This document shows positions 17,259 to 26,480 of a stretch of DNA of 64,000 nt, piece after piece. Positions within the stretch are counted from its first letter, which is position 1. Every line of letters begins with the position of its first letter. The stretch spans positions 5,855,515-5,919,514 of the forward strand of contig OY760427.1 of the NCBI GenBank assembly GCA_963663495.1, in the 5' to 3' direction. The position numbers and the translations under genes are program-made. Source of the DNA: G963663495 sp963663495. Lineage in GTDB: Bacteria > Bacteroidota > Rhodothermia > Rhodothermales > Bin80. The notes beneath the pieces were generated by a model. That model worked only from the letters and a program-made list of their open reading frames with translations. It did no database searches and was not told the DNA's origin.

Positions 17259-20200
17259 GTGTCGCATTGCCCTCGCCTCCACACGAAACCATTCCATTGG
17301 TGAGATTCCTGGGCGGGGAGTCCAGCCTCCACGCTCAAACTTAATGGGCCACGGCTCTGCTTCGTCAAAATTGACGTGTAAATCACCAAGCGTCCTGCCG
17401 GCATCGACTAGTGACTGGAAGTCCGCAAAAGTTCGTGGAGGGGGTATGCGAGGAAGCTCCCTTTTGAAATTGACGGCGAATTGCGACCGGTATGCGGAGA
17501 TATGGAGTACGCTGTACACATAGTAGAATAGATCGCTATCCGTTATATGTAAATTATGTGATGGGGGGGGGGGGGGGGGGGGGGGGGCATTGCTTTCGAG
17601 CCACTTGCCAAACGTCACAACTGCAGAGAAATCTATCGCGCTTTCTCGCACGTATCCGTGACTATCCACTTTAACATCGGATTCGAAAAGATTCGCTTTT
17701 TCCACCTTGGGCTTGCGGTAGACCCAGCGCGGGAAATACTGCCCTTTTGAAATCAGGTCATAACACGGAATCGCGTCTATCATTAGGCACGAAAAGTCAT
17801 CATTTGCCCCCTTTCCGGTCACGCATATCAAGCGATTCTTGGCATCCTTGTGCGGAAACAGCTTGGGAATTAGGTATACACTGTTGTTGAGGCGCCGACT
17901 CAGGTAAAGGTATTGGCGGGTAAAGGGACGATATTGTGACGCCGTACTGAGTCCGTCTTCAATGCTGAGTGCTTTATTTCGACGCAGATCATTCTTGAGC
18001 TCCCCTGTCCAACTGATTCTCGTCGGGTCGTTATTGATCAGGTTTGTGATTTCGATGTCAGATGGGCGATTTGTACCGGCAAGATGCTCCTGTAGCCGGC
18101 CTCTCTCTTGGTTGTAGAAATCAACCATCGCCTCAATGTTAATGGCGAGAGCGGTCTCCGAATAATTGTAGCACCACGCATCACGATTTGTCTTTACTCC
18201 TTGCGAGTAAATCTTGAATAATAGAACTTCTTGCTTCCTTGCCTTTGACTTATTTCCAAGCGCCATTAGGTCATGGAAGCTGGGGTCGCGCTGATTTAGC
18301 CAATCATTATATACGTTCGGTGTAATCTGCTTCCATCCATCCTTTTCGGCAATGCCTCTAACCCCTTGAAATGTCGCAACCTTGGCCAGCTTTTCCTCCC
18401 GATTCAAGTAATCCCCGATGTCATGCAGGAGGATTCTACATCCCTCGCGTGCAGGGTTGCGGACAAAGAGGGTTATCGCCACCGGCGCCCGGGAGCCAAT
18501 TCCAAATACAGGTGCACCTTCAGCTTGGCGGCGATCTCCCTGCGTCCGCGCGTTCCCCCGTAAATGCACCACGTGAATACTGGAGAATTCCTCTGCAAGG
18601 CAGTTTCGCATGCCGTCCATGGCATTTCCTTCAATCCACCCTGCATTGGTAACCAATCCGATGACACCACTTTCGCCAATGCGATCCGACGCCCACCGAA
18701 TCGCTCGCACATAGCTGTCATTGAGGCTAGTCTTAAGTCTAGTGCGTGAACGATGCGCGAACGATTCCTTAATTCGCTTGTCCAAGTAGGGATACGGCTG
18801 GTTCTTCGCTGCATCATTTTCGTCACGTTGACCCACGGACCAGGGTGGATTGCCGACTATAACCCGAATCTGAGCTTCCTTCTGGCGCTTGCGCTGTTCA
18901 GAATTCTCAGGGAGGATTTGCGCGATCAGGTCCTCCGTGTCCTGCAACTCAAACGTATCGGTCAGAATGATGCCAGGGAACTGCGTGTATTCTGCCTCAT
19001 CGAGGTGACCATGGTAGGCTGACTCAATGTTTACTGCTGCGATGTAGTACGCGAGCAGCATAATCTCATTCGCATGAATCTCGGACGCGTATTTTCCAGG
19101 CAGGACCTGCCGGTCAATCAGCCCGTTTTGAATCATGCGGGTAATGAATGTACCCGTACCCGTAAACGGATCCAAAATCTCTACTCTTGGCGACGACAGC
19201 GACTGACCAAATTCGTCGCGCAGAATCTGGTCAACCGAATGCAGAATAAAGTCTACAATTTCAATCGGCGTGTAGACTATACCCAGCCTTTCTGCTGTCT
19301 TCGGGAAGGCGTTGCGGAAGAACTTGTCGTAGAGCTCCGTGATGATTTTCTGCCGAGCCAATAGTGTGTTGGCGGCCTTGGCCCTCCGGGCCACACTCCT
19401 GTAGAACTCTTCCAGCCCCTCCGACTCTGCTTCTATATTCGCTGGCTTTAGTACATCCAGGACCAGTTGCATACCCTTGCTTACAGGGTTCTTGTCAACA
19501 AACCGGGCATCTCCGTGTAGCGCCTCAAAGACCGGACGGGTAACCATGTGCTGTGCGAGCATCTCGATCGCATCCGCCTCTGATACTCCCTCGTTCAGGT
19601 CGTCGCGCAATTCAGCCACGAAATCCTGAAAAATATCCTTCGCGGCTTCGTCTGCCGTGACCATCCGCATGATTCTGGCAATATGTCGCCGGGCAATCTG
19701 TGCCACATCCTTGGCCCACTCGTCCCAATAGCGACGGCTGCCGCATTTGTCCACGATTTTGGCGCGAATGGATGCGGGAAGGTCGAAAAGCTCCAGCTGC
19801 TTACTAGTCGTTCCATTAGTCGCAGGAATGGTCGTTCCCATACCCTCACCCTCCCCAGAGCCGGTACTTCTCTGTTGCCAGTCCGACACTGCAACGACAC
19901 CCAGATTCTTGGCCTCCTGTCCAGATTCAATGAGGTTTAACATGGCATCAAATCGTTCATCGTGTGAGCGGATGGCATTGAGGACCTGCCATACCACCTG
20001 GAACGTCGAGTGCTTATCCAGAGCTACGCTGGGGTCTGTACCTGCGGGTATTGCAACGGGAAGGATCACATATCCCATCTTCTTTCCGGCGGCACGGCGC
20101 ATAACGCGCCCTACGGCCTGCACAACATCAATCTGGCTCTTGCGCGGATGCAAGAAAAGAATCGCGTCCAGATCAGGTACATCTACTCCTTCCGCAAGGC

Positions 20201-21884
20201 ATCTGGCGTTTGATAGTACGTGACAGGCCCCGCTGTCGGGGCGCACAGAATCAAGCCAATGAATCCGATTGCCGCGACGATGAGCATTAAAAGTGCCGTC
20301 CACATGCTTCGCTCTAACCCCATATTCTCGGACAGGGATAGATACGTGCTTCGCTACCTCTTCCCGATAAGTGTGTGCGAGGTCTGCGAAGAGATCCTCA
20401 ACCTGCTTCGATGACCTAATGTCTCGACAGTAGGCAATAGCGCGCCGCATGGGTTCTTGATCGTCCTCGGGAAATTCATCATGATCAATCTTTGCAAGTG
20501 CGCGCCAGCATCCCGCAAGCTTGGCACCCGTCTCAAGTTTGAGCTCTTGCTCTCCAATCAATTTGCTTAGCCATTTTGGGACGGAATCCTCTGGCATCGT
20601 AAGAACAATGACTTTGTAGTCGGTCAATAATCCTTCCTCCACCGCCGTGCCAAAGCCGATCTCGTAGAGGATCGGGCCATAGATTTCCTTGTCCTCCATT
20701 GAGCACAGCTCTGCGTTCAATTCTCCCGCCCTGTCGCGTGCAGTGGACTTGTAGACTTTCGGGGTAGCCGTCATATACATCCGCCGGTCCGTGCGGATGT
20801 TCTTTTGGTCGTGGACTTGCACGAAGTGGCTTTCTTCCTCGCCAGCCAGACGGGCGCCTGCCGTACGGTGAGCCTCGTCACAAATCGTAAGGTCGAAGTC
20901 AGGTAAGCCGTGCTCTCGCTGCGCTATTCCGATTACAGGCAATGAGTGGTAGGTCGCAAACACCACGGTGAGGCGGTCTGTTGAATGGGACCCCGCCTCT
21001 CGAGCGAGAATGGCTGGATCCGTTGTAGCCGGAAACGCCAGGTCCAGCTTGTCCATGTCGATCCTGTCATCATTGCGTTGTCGGCGCACGCCAACCTGAG
21101 AATCTGAGCAGACCGCAAAGGACCGCAAGGGTAGCGAGGCATCTCCAGCCCATTCCCGAACGGTTTGGGACATCAGTGCTAAACTTGGGACTAGATAAAG
21201 GATGCGGCCGCCTGTTCCTCCCAATTCTTCTGCGATTTGGAGAGACGTGTATGTCTTGCCTGTTCCGCATGCCATGATGAGCTTGCCGCGGGAGTCAGGC
21301 TCCTTCAAGCCTTCAATAGTCTTCTTAATTGCCTCTTTCTGATGCGGCCTAGGCGTCTTTGGGGGCCGTTTTTCCACGATACCCTGTTGGACGTAGAGTC
21401 CCCACTTTATGGGACTCTTCCGCATTTCATCTAGCCCGATCCTGACTATTGGAATACTTTGATCGCGAGCCGCGGACTCAGCATTACGGTTCCATGGCTG
21501 GCCCGTCGTGTCAATGACTATGCGGTGCGTGAACTCTGCGGCTCCGGAGGCAGACAGGAAAGAGTCGATTGCACTCTTGGTGACTGATTTTCCTTTCGCC
21601 CAGAACTTACACTGAATTGCACACCATCCTTCCGTGCCGCGCACCTTGGCAACAAGATCAATGCCTAGATCTGCTTTCGACTTGCCTTGCTCTGCAGCCC
21701 AGTCAGCGTATGGGCGAGGAGCCTTATACAATCCACTCTGTACCGGATCGTGCTGCAAGTACACGATGCATAGCTCTTCAAACGCTTTACCCTTGGCACG
21801 CTCCATACTATAACCAGATTCCTTGGCCTCGCGGCGCCAAGCGTTCAGGATATCTTCAAGGTCTGTCAGTGGTAGTTCTGGCAT
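16941..21884 (-). CDS. Type ISP restriction-modification enzyme (nuclease-translocase-methyltransferase)
   Basis: 1647 residues, the full single-chain plan of LlaGI/LlaBIII-type enzymes. In order: an Mrr-like nuclease (GIDLVAK with Asp76, then AIQCKFW with Gln91 and Lys93); superfamily-2 translocase with Walker A ACGTGKT at 205-211, DEAH at 336-339, MTATPKVY and QAVGRVMRR; N6-adenine methyltransferase with LDPFTGTGTF near 905 and GNPPW near 1010; and a C-terminal target recognition region. A run of 25 G on the plus strand codes for eight prolines near residue 1435. In this sequence the frame is intact. The gene starts 4 bp after the glycosyltransferase stop, so it may be co-transcribed from the pgk side. 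Its last 103 codons are duplicated at 11.3-11.7 kb. Confidence 0.93.
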   Translation of the reverse strand: MPELPLTDLEDILNAWRREAKESGYSMERAKGKAFEELCIVYLQHDPVQSGLYKAPRPYADWAAEQGKSKADLGIDLVAKVRGTEGWCAIQCKFWAKGKSVTKSAIDSFLSASGAAEFTHRIVIDTTGQPWNRNAESAARDQSIPIVRIGLDEMRKSPIKWGLYVQQGIVEKRPPKTPRPHQKEAIKKTIEGLKEPDSRGKLIMACGTGKTYTSLQIAEELGGTGGRILYLVPSLALMSQTVREWAGDASLPLRSFAVCSDSQVGVRRQRNDDRIDMDKLDLAFPATTDPAILAREAGSHSTDRLTVVFATYHSLPVIGIAQREHGLPDFDLTICDEAHRTAGARLAGEEESHFVQVHDQKNIRTDRRMYMTATPKVYKSTARDRAGELNAELCSMEDKEIYGPILYEIGFGTAVEEGLLTDYKVIVLTMPEDSVPKWLSKLIGEQELKLETGAKLAGCWRALAKIDHDEFPEDDQEPMRRAIAYCRDIRSSKQVEDLFADLAHTYREEVAKHVSIPVREYGVRAKHVDGTFNAHRRGNRIHWLDSVRPDSGACHVLSNARCLAEGVDVPDLDAILFLHPRKSQIDVVQAVGRVMRRAAGKKMGYVILPVAIPAGTDPSVALDKHSTFQVVWQVLNAIRSHDERFDAMLNLIESGQEAKNLGVVAVSDWQQRSTGSGEGEGMGTTIPATNGTTSKQLELFDLPASIRAKIVDKCGSRRYWDEWAKDVAQIARRHIARIMRMVTADEAAKDIFQDFVAELRDDLNEGVSEADAIEMLAQHMVTRPVFEALHGDARFVDKNPVSKGMQLVLDVLKPANIEAESEGLEEFYRSVARRAKAANTLLARQKIITELYDKFFRNAFPKTAERLGIVYTPIEIVDFILHSVDQILRDEFGQSLSSPRVEILDPFTGTGTFITRMIQNGLIDRQVLPGKYASEIHANEIMLLAYYIAAVNIESAYHGHLDEAEYTQFPGIILTDTFELQDTEDLIAQILPENSEQRKRQKEAQIRVIVGNPPWSVGQRDENDAAKNQPYPYLDKRIKESFAHRSRTRLKTSLNDSYVRAIRWASDRIGESGVIGLVTNAGWIEGNAMDGMRNCLAEEFSSIHVVHLRGNARTQGDRRQAEGAPVFGIGSRAPVAITLFVRNPAREGCRILLHDIGDYLNREEKLAKVATFQGVRGIAEKDGWKQITPNVYNDWLNQRDPSFHDLMALGNKSKARKQEVLLFKIYSQGVKTNRDAWCYNYSETALAINIEAMVDFYNQERGRLQEHLAGTNRPSDIEITNLINNDPTRISWTGELKNDLRRNKALSIEDGLSTASQYRPFTRQYLYLSRRLNNSVYLIPKLFPHKDAKNRLICVTGKGANDDFSCLMIDAIPCYDLISKGQYFPRWVYRKPKVEKANLFESDVKVDSHGYVRESAIDFSAVVTFGKWLESNAPPPPPPPPSHNLHITDSDLFYYVYSVLHISAYRSQFAVNFKRELPRIPPPRTFADFQSLVDAGRTLGDLHVNFDEAEPWPIKFERGGWTPRPGISPMEWFRVEARAMRHVKKDRSRVIYNEHITVKEIPAEAYDYVVNGKPAIKWVMERQRISTHKASGIVNDANRFAVETMHDPSYPLKLLARVIRISMETNKIVEQLPEPEWKPGKEWLAKY
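17563..17587 (+). repeat. 25-bp poly-G tract inside the type ISP gene
   Basis: Twenty-five consecutive G on the plus strand, read as C on the coding strand, giving eight prolines (NAPPPPPPPPSHN). Such long mononucleotide runs change length by slipped-strand pairing. A change not divisible by three would cut off about 200 residues of the target recognition region. Confidence 0.95.
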
Positions 21885-21888
21885 TGGT

Positions 21889-22605
21889 CTAGTGGCTGCT
21901 GCGCTTTACGCTTGTTCCTGCTGCTCTAAATGTATCCGAAGTCGCATACCTGCGGGCAAGTAGGCTCGGATCTACGCCAATCCAATACCCCAACCAGAGG
22001 CAAAAATTCCGAAACTGGTGGCGCAATACACCGTGTTCCAGGAATCGGCGCGACGATGTCGTTACAGAGTTAGTCAGGAACCGAAAACCGCCCCGTTTTT
22101 GTAGGGACCTGCATAATTGCAGGTCCTCGAAGATAGGTAACTCGGTAAATCCACAAATATCCAGCAGCACTTGGCGTCGCACGAAGATGCCCCGGTCGCC
22201 GAAGCACAAGCTGGCGAGCTTCATTCGAGCGCAATAGGAAAACAATCCCAATGCCGGATGGCGGACATCAAACCGGAGTCGGAATACGCCGCCCTCTACC
22301 GACGAGTCAGCCAGACACTCTCGCATTTCCACAAACGCGTCCTCTGGAAGGGTCGTGTCTGCATGTAGAAACAAAACGGCATCACCGCGGGCTGCTCGCC
22401 ATCCCGCGTTCATTTGTCGTGCACGCCCAGGCGGAGATTGCAGCACTGTAGCGCGCCCCTGACACTTGACTACCGTGTCGTCTATGGACCCGCCATCGAC
22501 GACAATGATGTCCCATGGCGCAGCCTGTGCCTCGACGGACGCCAATGCAGCTTCAATCCGGGAAGCTTCGTTGAGCACCGGAATGACAACAGTAATGGGT
22601 GCCAA
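21889..22605 (-). CDS. TIGR04283-type family 2 glycosyltransferase
   Basis: 238 residues. The GT-A fold start ITVVIPVLNEASRIEAAL is followed by WDIIVVDGGSIDDT, GRARQMNAGWRAARGDAVLFLHADT (the DXD-type metal site is HADT) and later RGIFVRRQVLLDICGF and EDLQLCRSL. This pattern fits the TIGR04283 group, linked in some bacteria to arsenosugar biosynthesis. A hydrophobic patch near the C-terminus (FCLWLGYWIGVDP) may attach it to the membrane. It starts 10 bp after the pgk stop and ends 4 bp before the type ISP start. The substrate here is unknown; arsC is present 16 kb away but not linked. Confidence 0.8.
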   Translation of the reverse strand: MAPITVVIPVLNEASRIEAALASVEAQAAPWDIIVVDGGSIDDTVVKCQGRATVLQSPPGRARQMNAGWRAARGDAVLFLHADTTLPEDAFVEMRECLADSSVEGGVFRLRFDVRHPALGLFSYCARMKLASLCFGDRGIFVRRQVLLDICGFTELPIFEDLQLCRSLQKRGGFRFLTNSVTTSSRRFLEHGVLRHQFRNFCLWLGYWIGVDPSLLARRYATSDTFRAAGTSVKRSSH

Positions 22606-22614
22606 CGTCCGCGT

Positions 22615-24108
22615 CTAAATGTGCCTATCCGTCAGCGCAGCAAGTCCAGGAAGCACTGTGCCCTCCAGACATGCAAGCATTGCACCCCCGCCTGTGGAAA
22701 TATGCGTTACGCGATCCGCACACCCGGCCTGCTGGATGGCCGCAACCGAATCACCCCCGCCCACAATGGTTCTAGCACCAGCACTCGTCGCTTCCGCCAA
22801 CGCCTCCGCTACAGCTACCGTACCTGCAGCAAAGGCAGGATTCTCGAAAACCCCCATGGGCCCATTCCAAACGATCGTTTTGGCTGCAAGAATCCGATCT
22901 CGAAAAGCCTGCCGGGACTTGGGGCCAATATCCAATCCCATCTGATTGGGAGCAATCGTGGAAGTCGTCTGCTCAGCTTCCACATCCGCCCCAAACCTCT
23001 CGGCAGTCACATGGTCGGTGGGTAGCATAATCTTACCGCGTTCGTAAGTCTCGCGCGAAAAATCCAACCATGACTCCTCCACTAGCGAAATGCCAATGGA
23101 ATTACCAAGGCTCTTAAGAAACGTATAGCTCATTGCGCCGCCAATGAGTATGGAGTCGACGATGCCCTCCAAGTGCTTGATTACTCCAATCTTATCAGAA
23201 ACCTTGGCTCCTCCGAGTATGGATACAAACGGGCGGGGAGGGTCGGTCAGCGTGCCTATCAGGTAGTCCAGCTCCCGAGCCAGTAGCATTCCCGCTACGG
23301 ATCGCTCCATCAGGCTTGCGATACCAACGTTTGAAGCGTGCGCACGATGAGCCGTCCCAAATGCATCATTCACAAAGATATCGCCCAATGCTGCCCATTG
23401 GCGTGCTAGCTCCAAATCATTCTTGGTCTCGCCCGCATGAAAACGAGTATTCTCCAGAAGCAGGATGTCGCCCGGGCGCATACTTCCAATCCTTTCCTCG
23501 ACAACCCGTCCGACCGAGTCGGGTGCGAACAAGACACGCGCCTTCGCCAACGAGTCGAGGTGAGCGGCAACCGGCGCCAGACTGAATTTTGCGTCTGGAG
23601 TGCCCTTTGGGCGTCCAAGATGGCTGAGCAGTATGACGTTTGCTCCAGCCTTTGATAAGGCATTGATCGTCGGCAGTGCCGCGCGAATTCGCGTGTCATC
23701 TGCCACCACAAAGCTACCGGTTCCGTCAGGATCGGAAGATAGCGGGACGTTGAAGTCTACGCGAACAACGACGCGCAGGCCCCGAACATCAATGTCACGA
23801 AGAGTCAACTTGTGCGCGACATCGACCGTCCGGTTGGCATAACCCCACTCGTTGTCATACCAGCCCAACACCTTTACAGTGTTGCCTTTCACCATGATAG
23901 CAAGGCTGTCAAAAATAACCGAGTGAGGAGTGTGCACGATATCCACGGACACAATGGGGTCGTCGCAGTATTCGACGATCCCATTCAATGAATTCGCCGC
24001 CGCTTGTTTGAACAAGTCGTTAATGGCCTCTATCGATGCTCCCTCTTTTAGGGAATTATATACGTGAGTGACCAACTGTACACAGTGAGGCACTAGTATC
24101 AATTTCAC
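22615..24108 (-). CDS. pgk: Phosphoglycerate kinase fused in frame to the C-terminal end of GAPDH
   Basis: PGK interconverts 1,3-bisphosphoglycerate and 3-phosphoglycerate with ATP. The PGK part runs from KLTLRDIDVRGLRVVVRVDF to the stop and holds RVDFNVPL, LLSHLGRPKG, LLENTRFHAGE, NDAFGTAHRAHAS, GGAKVSDKIGV and the glycine-rich GGGDSVAAI end, so it looks complete (about 395 residues). Directly before it, without a stop, is the GAPDH C-terminus (KEGASIEAINDLF, VKVLGWYDNEWGYANRTVDVAHK), so an ancestral GAPDH-PGK fusion is indicated. The tnpB element cuts the GAPDH part at 24050. Translation could begin at GTG 24108 inside the element (20 element-coded residues) or at TTG 23808 at the PGK junction. 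Confidence 0.85.
   Translation of the reverse strand: MKLILVPHCVQLVTHVYNSLKEGASIEAINDLFKQAAANSLNGIVEYCDDPIVSVDIVHTPHSVIFDSLAIMVKGNTVKVLGWYDNEWGYANRTVDVAHKLTLRDIDVRGLRVVVRVDFNVPLSSDPDGTGSFVVADDTRIRAALPTINALSKAGANVILLSHLGRPKGTPDAKFSLAPVAAHLDSLAKARVLFAPDSVGRVVEERIGSMRPGDILLLENTRFHAGETKNDLELARQWAALGDIFVNDAFGTAHRAHASNVGIASLMERSVAGMLLARELDYLIGTLTDPPRPFVSILGGAKVSDKIGVIKHLEGIVDSILIGGAMSYTFLKSLGNSIGISLVEESWLDFSRETYERGKIMLPTDHVTAERFGADVEAEQTTSTIAPNQMGLDIGPKSRQAFRDRILAAKTIVWNGPMGVFENPAFAAGTVAVAEALAEATSAGARTIVGGGDSVAAIQQAGCADRVTHISTGGGAMLACLEGTVLPGLAALTDRHI
24043..24050. repeat. 8-bp target duplication, right side of tnpB element 1
   Basis: CTCTTTTA here and at 25508-25515. Removing the element plus one copy rejoins the GAPDH frame as VQVKEGAS. 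Confidence 0.85.
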
Positions 24109-25507
24109 GGGTCATAGGGGTCGGTAACCCGAACGCCCCTCGCCGTGCAGAAGCCCCAATCCCGGAGGCCAGTATGTTTGCAGCCGCATTCAGGTCTGCA
24201 TGATCCGCATGTCCACAGGACATACACGTGAATGTGCTCTGCGTCTTACGGTTACTCGCTTCTGTGTGCCCACACACAGAACACCGCTGACTGGTATAGG
24301 CAGCGGTAACCTTTATCACCTTGCAGCACTTATAGCCCAGCATCTGATCCAGCTGGCCCCAACCTGTTCGCAGTATTCCACGGTTGAGGCCAGACTTCTG
24401 TCTGACGTTTGTGCCAAAGCTCTCCATCGTCCCCTTAGCTGAACGTGTCATCGCTTTGATCTTCAGGTCCTCCAGTATCACCGTTGAGGAGCATTTGGCA
24501 ATACTGCGACTTACCTGGTGGTTCGCATTCTTGAGGATGTTAGCACGCTTGCGCTGTATGCGGGCGATTCTATGCTTCCGCCTGTTACGACGGTTGGAGC
24601 CTTTCTTCTGTCTCGCCAGTCTTCGCTGATGCCGCTTCAACTTGGCATCAAGACGCTTCGTATCCGGTTGTCTGATAATGCTTGTATCGCCCTCTGTGGA
24701 GACCATAGCGATCTGCCCGCAATTACGGTCAATGCCTACAGCACTGCCGGTATCCTCTATTACAGGTGCCTCCATCTTGTAGCAGATGACAGCATACCAT
24801 TTGCCGGCGTTCTTCTTTACCGTGGCTTTGACGGGTATACCATCAGGGTACGGGTTGCCTCCCCGCCTGCGGAGCGCCATATATCCCACTTTCGGGATAT
24901 ACAGCTTGCCATCCCGAACCCTTACGTTATCCGGGATCGTGAACGAAGGCGTACTACCACGTCTGGAATGGAATCTCGGTCTTCTTTTACCTTCCTTGAA
25001 GAATGCCTTCCATGCATCCGCCTGATATTTCAATGTGTATCTAACGACACCAAAGGAGTATTCAGGTAGCCACTCGACCGTACGGCGCTGTGCCGTGAAC
25101 CGCTTCCCCAGCGAGAAGAAGCTTACCGAGGGCGGCTTCTCTCCAGCCTCTTTCGCTTTCTTGTAGGCCTCGCTCTGCTCTGCGAGGATGGCATTCCACA
25201 CAAACCTACACGCACCCGCTAATCCAGCAAGTTGCTTGGCGTTACTTCGACTTCCGGGCAACAGCCTGTATGTGATATTGCGGTATGCACTAACCGTTTC
25301 GGGCATGGCACTGTGATATATAACTCCCTAATATATGAAAATTATATTCCATGCGTACCCACGTATTGAGTTATTTGAAATAATTGCAGTTTTTCGTGAA
25401 AAGCGGGAACCGATTATGAACAACTGGCGAAAGCCATCCTGTCTGCACCACCAAAGCACAATAAGTAACTCCTGCGAAAACGCGTGGCATTCAGCCATAT
25501 AACTCCC
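24051..25507 (-). mobile_element. tnpB-carrying element with inverted repeats, copy 1 (1457 bp)
   Basis: In the tnpB orientation the ends are GGGAGTTATAT and ATATAATTCCC (one mismatch as inverted repeats) with an 8-bp duplication TAAAAGAG. Inside, a 171-bp MITE-like left part is separated by the 8 bases ATATATTA from a 1278-bp part that again begins GGGAGTTATAT and contains tnpB. Copy 2 (42876-44332) has exactly the same length and plan. IS200/IS605 elements have neither inverted ends nor duplications. Confidence 0.85.
24056..25306 (-). CDS. tnpB: TnpB RNA-guided nuclease (IS605 OrfB family)
   Basis: 416 residues. The RuvC-like triad is complete: Asp193 in AVGIDRNCGQ, Glu279 in VILEDLKIKAM and Asp371 in HADLNAAANIL. 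A four-cysteine zinc ribbon CSVCGH...CMSCGH lies between the last two. The N-terminal helix-turn-helix part (CRFVWNAILAEQSEAYKKAK) and the PSFTIPDNVRV beta part are typical. The stop codon TAA lies in the element's terminal repeat. No tnpA is present. In family members a guide RNA comes from the 3' end of the gene and the adjacent element end; nothing in the sequence proves it here. It lies in the GAPDH gene. Confidence 0.9.
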   Translation of the reverse strand: MPETVSAYRNITYRLLPGSRSNAKQLAGLAGACRFVWNAILAEQSEAYKKAKEAGEKPPSVSFFSLGKRFTAQRRTVEWLPEYSFGVVRYTLKYQADAWKAFFKEGKRRPRFHSRRGSTPSFTIPDNVRVRDGKLYIPKVGYMALRRRGGNPYPDGIPVKATVKKNAGKWYAVICYKMEAPVIEDTGSAVGIDRNCGQIAMVSTEGDTSIIRQPDTKRLDAKLKRHQRRLARQKKGSNRRNRRKHRIARIQRKRANILKNANHQVSRSIAKCSSTVILEDLKIKAMTRSAKGTMESFGTNVRQKSGLNRGILRTGWGQLDQMLGYKCCKVIKVTAAYTSQRCSVCGHTEASNRKTQSTFTCMSCGHADHADLNAAANILASGIGASARRGAFGLPTPMTREIDTSASLCTVGHSRI

Positions 25508-25515
25508 CTCTTTTA

Positions 25516-26263
25516 CCTGAACCGTCAAGTCGGTCAGGGAGCCATCAGGAATGGGCACACGCAGCGACATTCCGTCCAACATGCCCTGTAAGTGGGGGAG
25601 TACAAGTCCGATTGCACGGGCTGCGCCTGTGGTCGTAGGAACGATGGAATAGGCTGCCGCGCGGGCTCTACGCAAGTCGCTATGCGGGGAGTCCTGCATC
25701 CGTTAGTCCGATGTGTACGCATGCACAGTGGTCATGAGTCCACTCGTGATGCCTAGCGCGTCGTCAAGAATCTTGACCATCGGCGCCAAACAATTTGTCG
25801 TACAACTGGCGTTCGAAATCACCGTTTCCTCGCCCGTCAATACGTGGTCATTCACGCCGAGCACTATGGTAGCGTCAACCTTGTCTTTCGCAGGAGCCGA
25901 AATCACTACCTTATCTGCACCTGCAGCGATATGCTGCGCTGCGGCAGATCGCGAACGAAAGAATCCGGTCGACTCTACGACCACACCACAGTCGAGTTCG
26001 CCCCAGGGGAGATCAGCGGGGTTTTTCTCTGAGAGTACGAGTATGCTCTGATCGCCGATGACAAGACTGTTTCCCTCGACACGCACGGGCTGGGGGAAAG
26101 TGCCATGAACGGAGTCATACTTGAACAAGTGCGCGAGCGTCTGCGCATCCGTCAAGTCGTTTACAGCGACAATATTGAATGCGTTATCGTTACGCTCCAG
26201 AATTGCTCGTGCCTCAAGGCGGCCGATGCGCCCAAATCCATTGATACCAATGTTGATAGCCAA
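25516..26263 (-). pseudogene. gap: GAPDH, N-terminal part, broken by a stop codon and the tnpB element
   Basis: Glyceraldehyde-3-phosphate dehydrogenase. The sequence starts at INIGINGFGRIGR (TTG 26263 is the likely start; an open frame extends upstream), and contains the NAD fold, KYDSVHGTFP, ESTGFF, the catalytic Cys motif SNASCTTNCLAP, and after a break AAAYSIVPTTTGAARAIG. An in-frame TAA at 25703-25705 replaces a codon in AYTSD-x-RMQDSPHSDLRRARAAA, where the family has Gln, so CAA to TAA is likely. A second break is the tnpB element after VQVKEG at 25516. The remaining C-terminus is fused to pgk. GAPDH is normally essential in glycolysis, so another copy is expected elsewhere. Confidence 0.88.
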
Positions 26264-26480
26264 TTGCGTCTGATTGTGTGTGAGTGACGTTGAATTGGCA
26301 GGTAATCTGCATTTTGCAGCCAAATTGTACGCTGAAAAAGCGATTCGGTTGAATTATTGGCGGCCTCACATACGGAATTTGTCCAGGTACAGCAAGATTC
26401 CTGGCATAATTTTCCGCGCCAGTGGAAACGTAGTTTCGACCAATTAATCACAGCCCGGGCCCGAATAGTAACTCCCGCAT
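26264..26480. other. Promoter region of gap and gap to the next remnant
   Basis: No gene supported. The minus-strand frame of gap is open here but without family residues. Confidence 0.4.
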
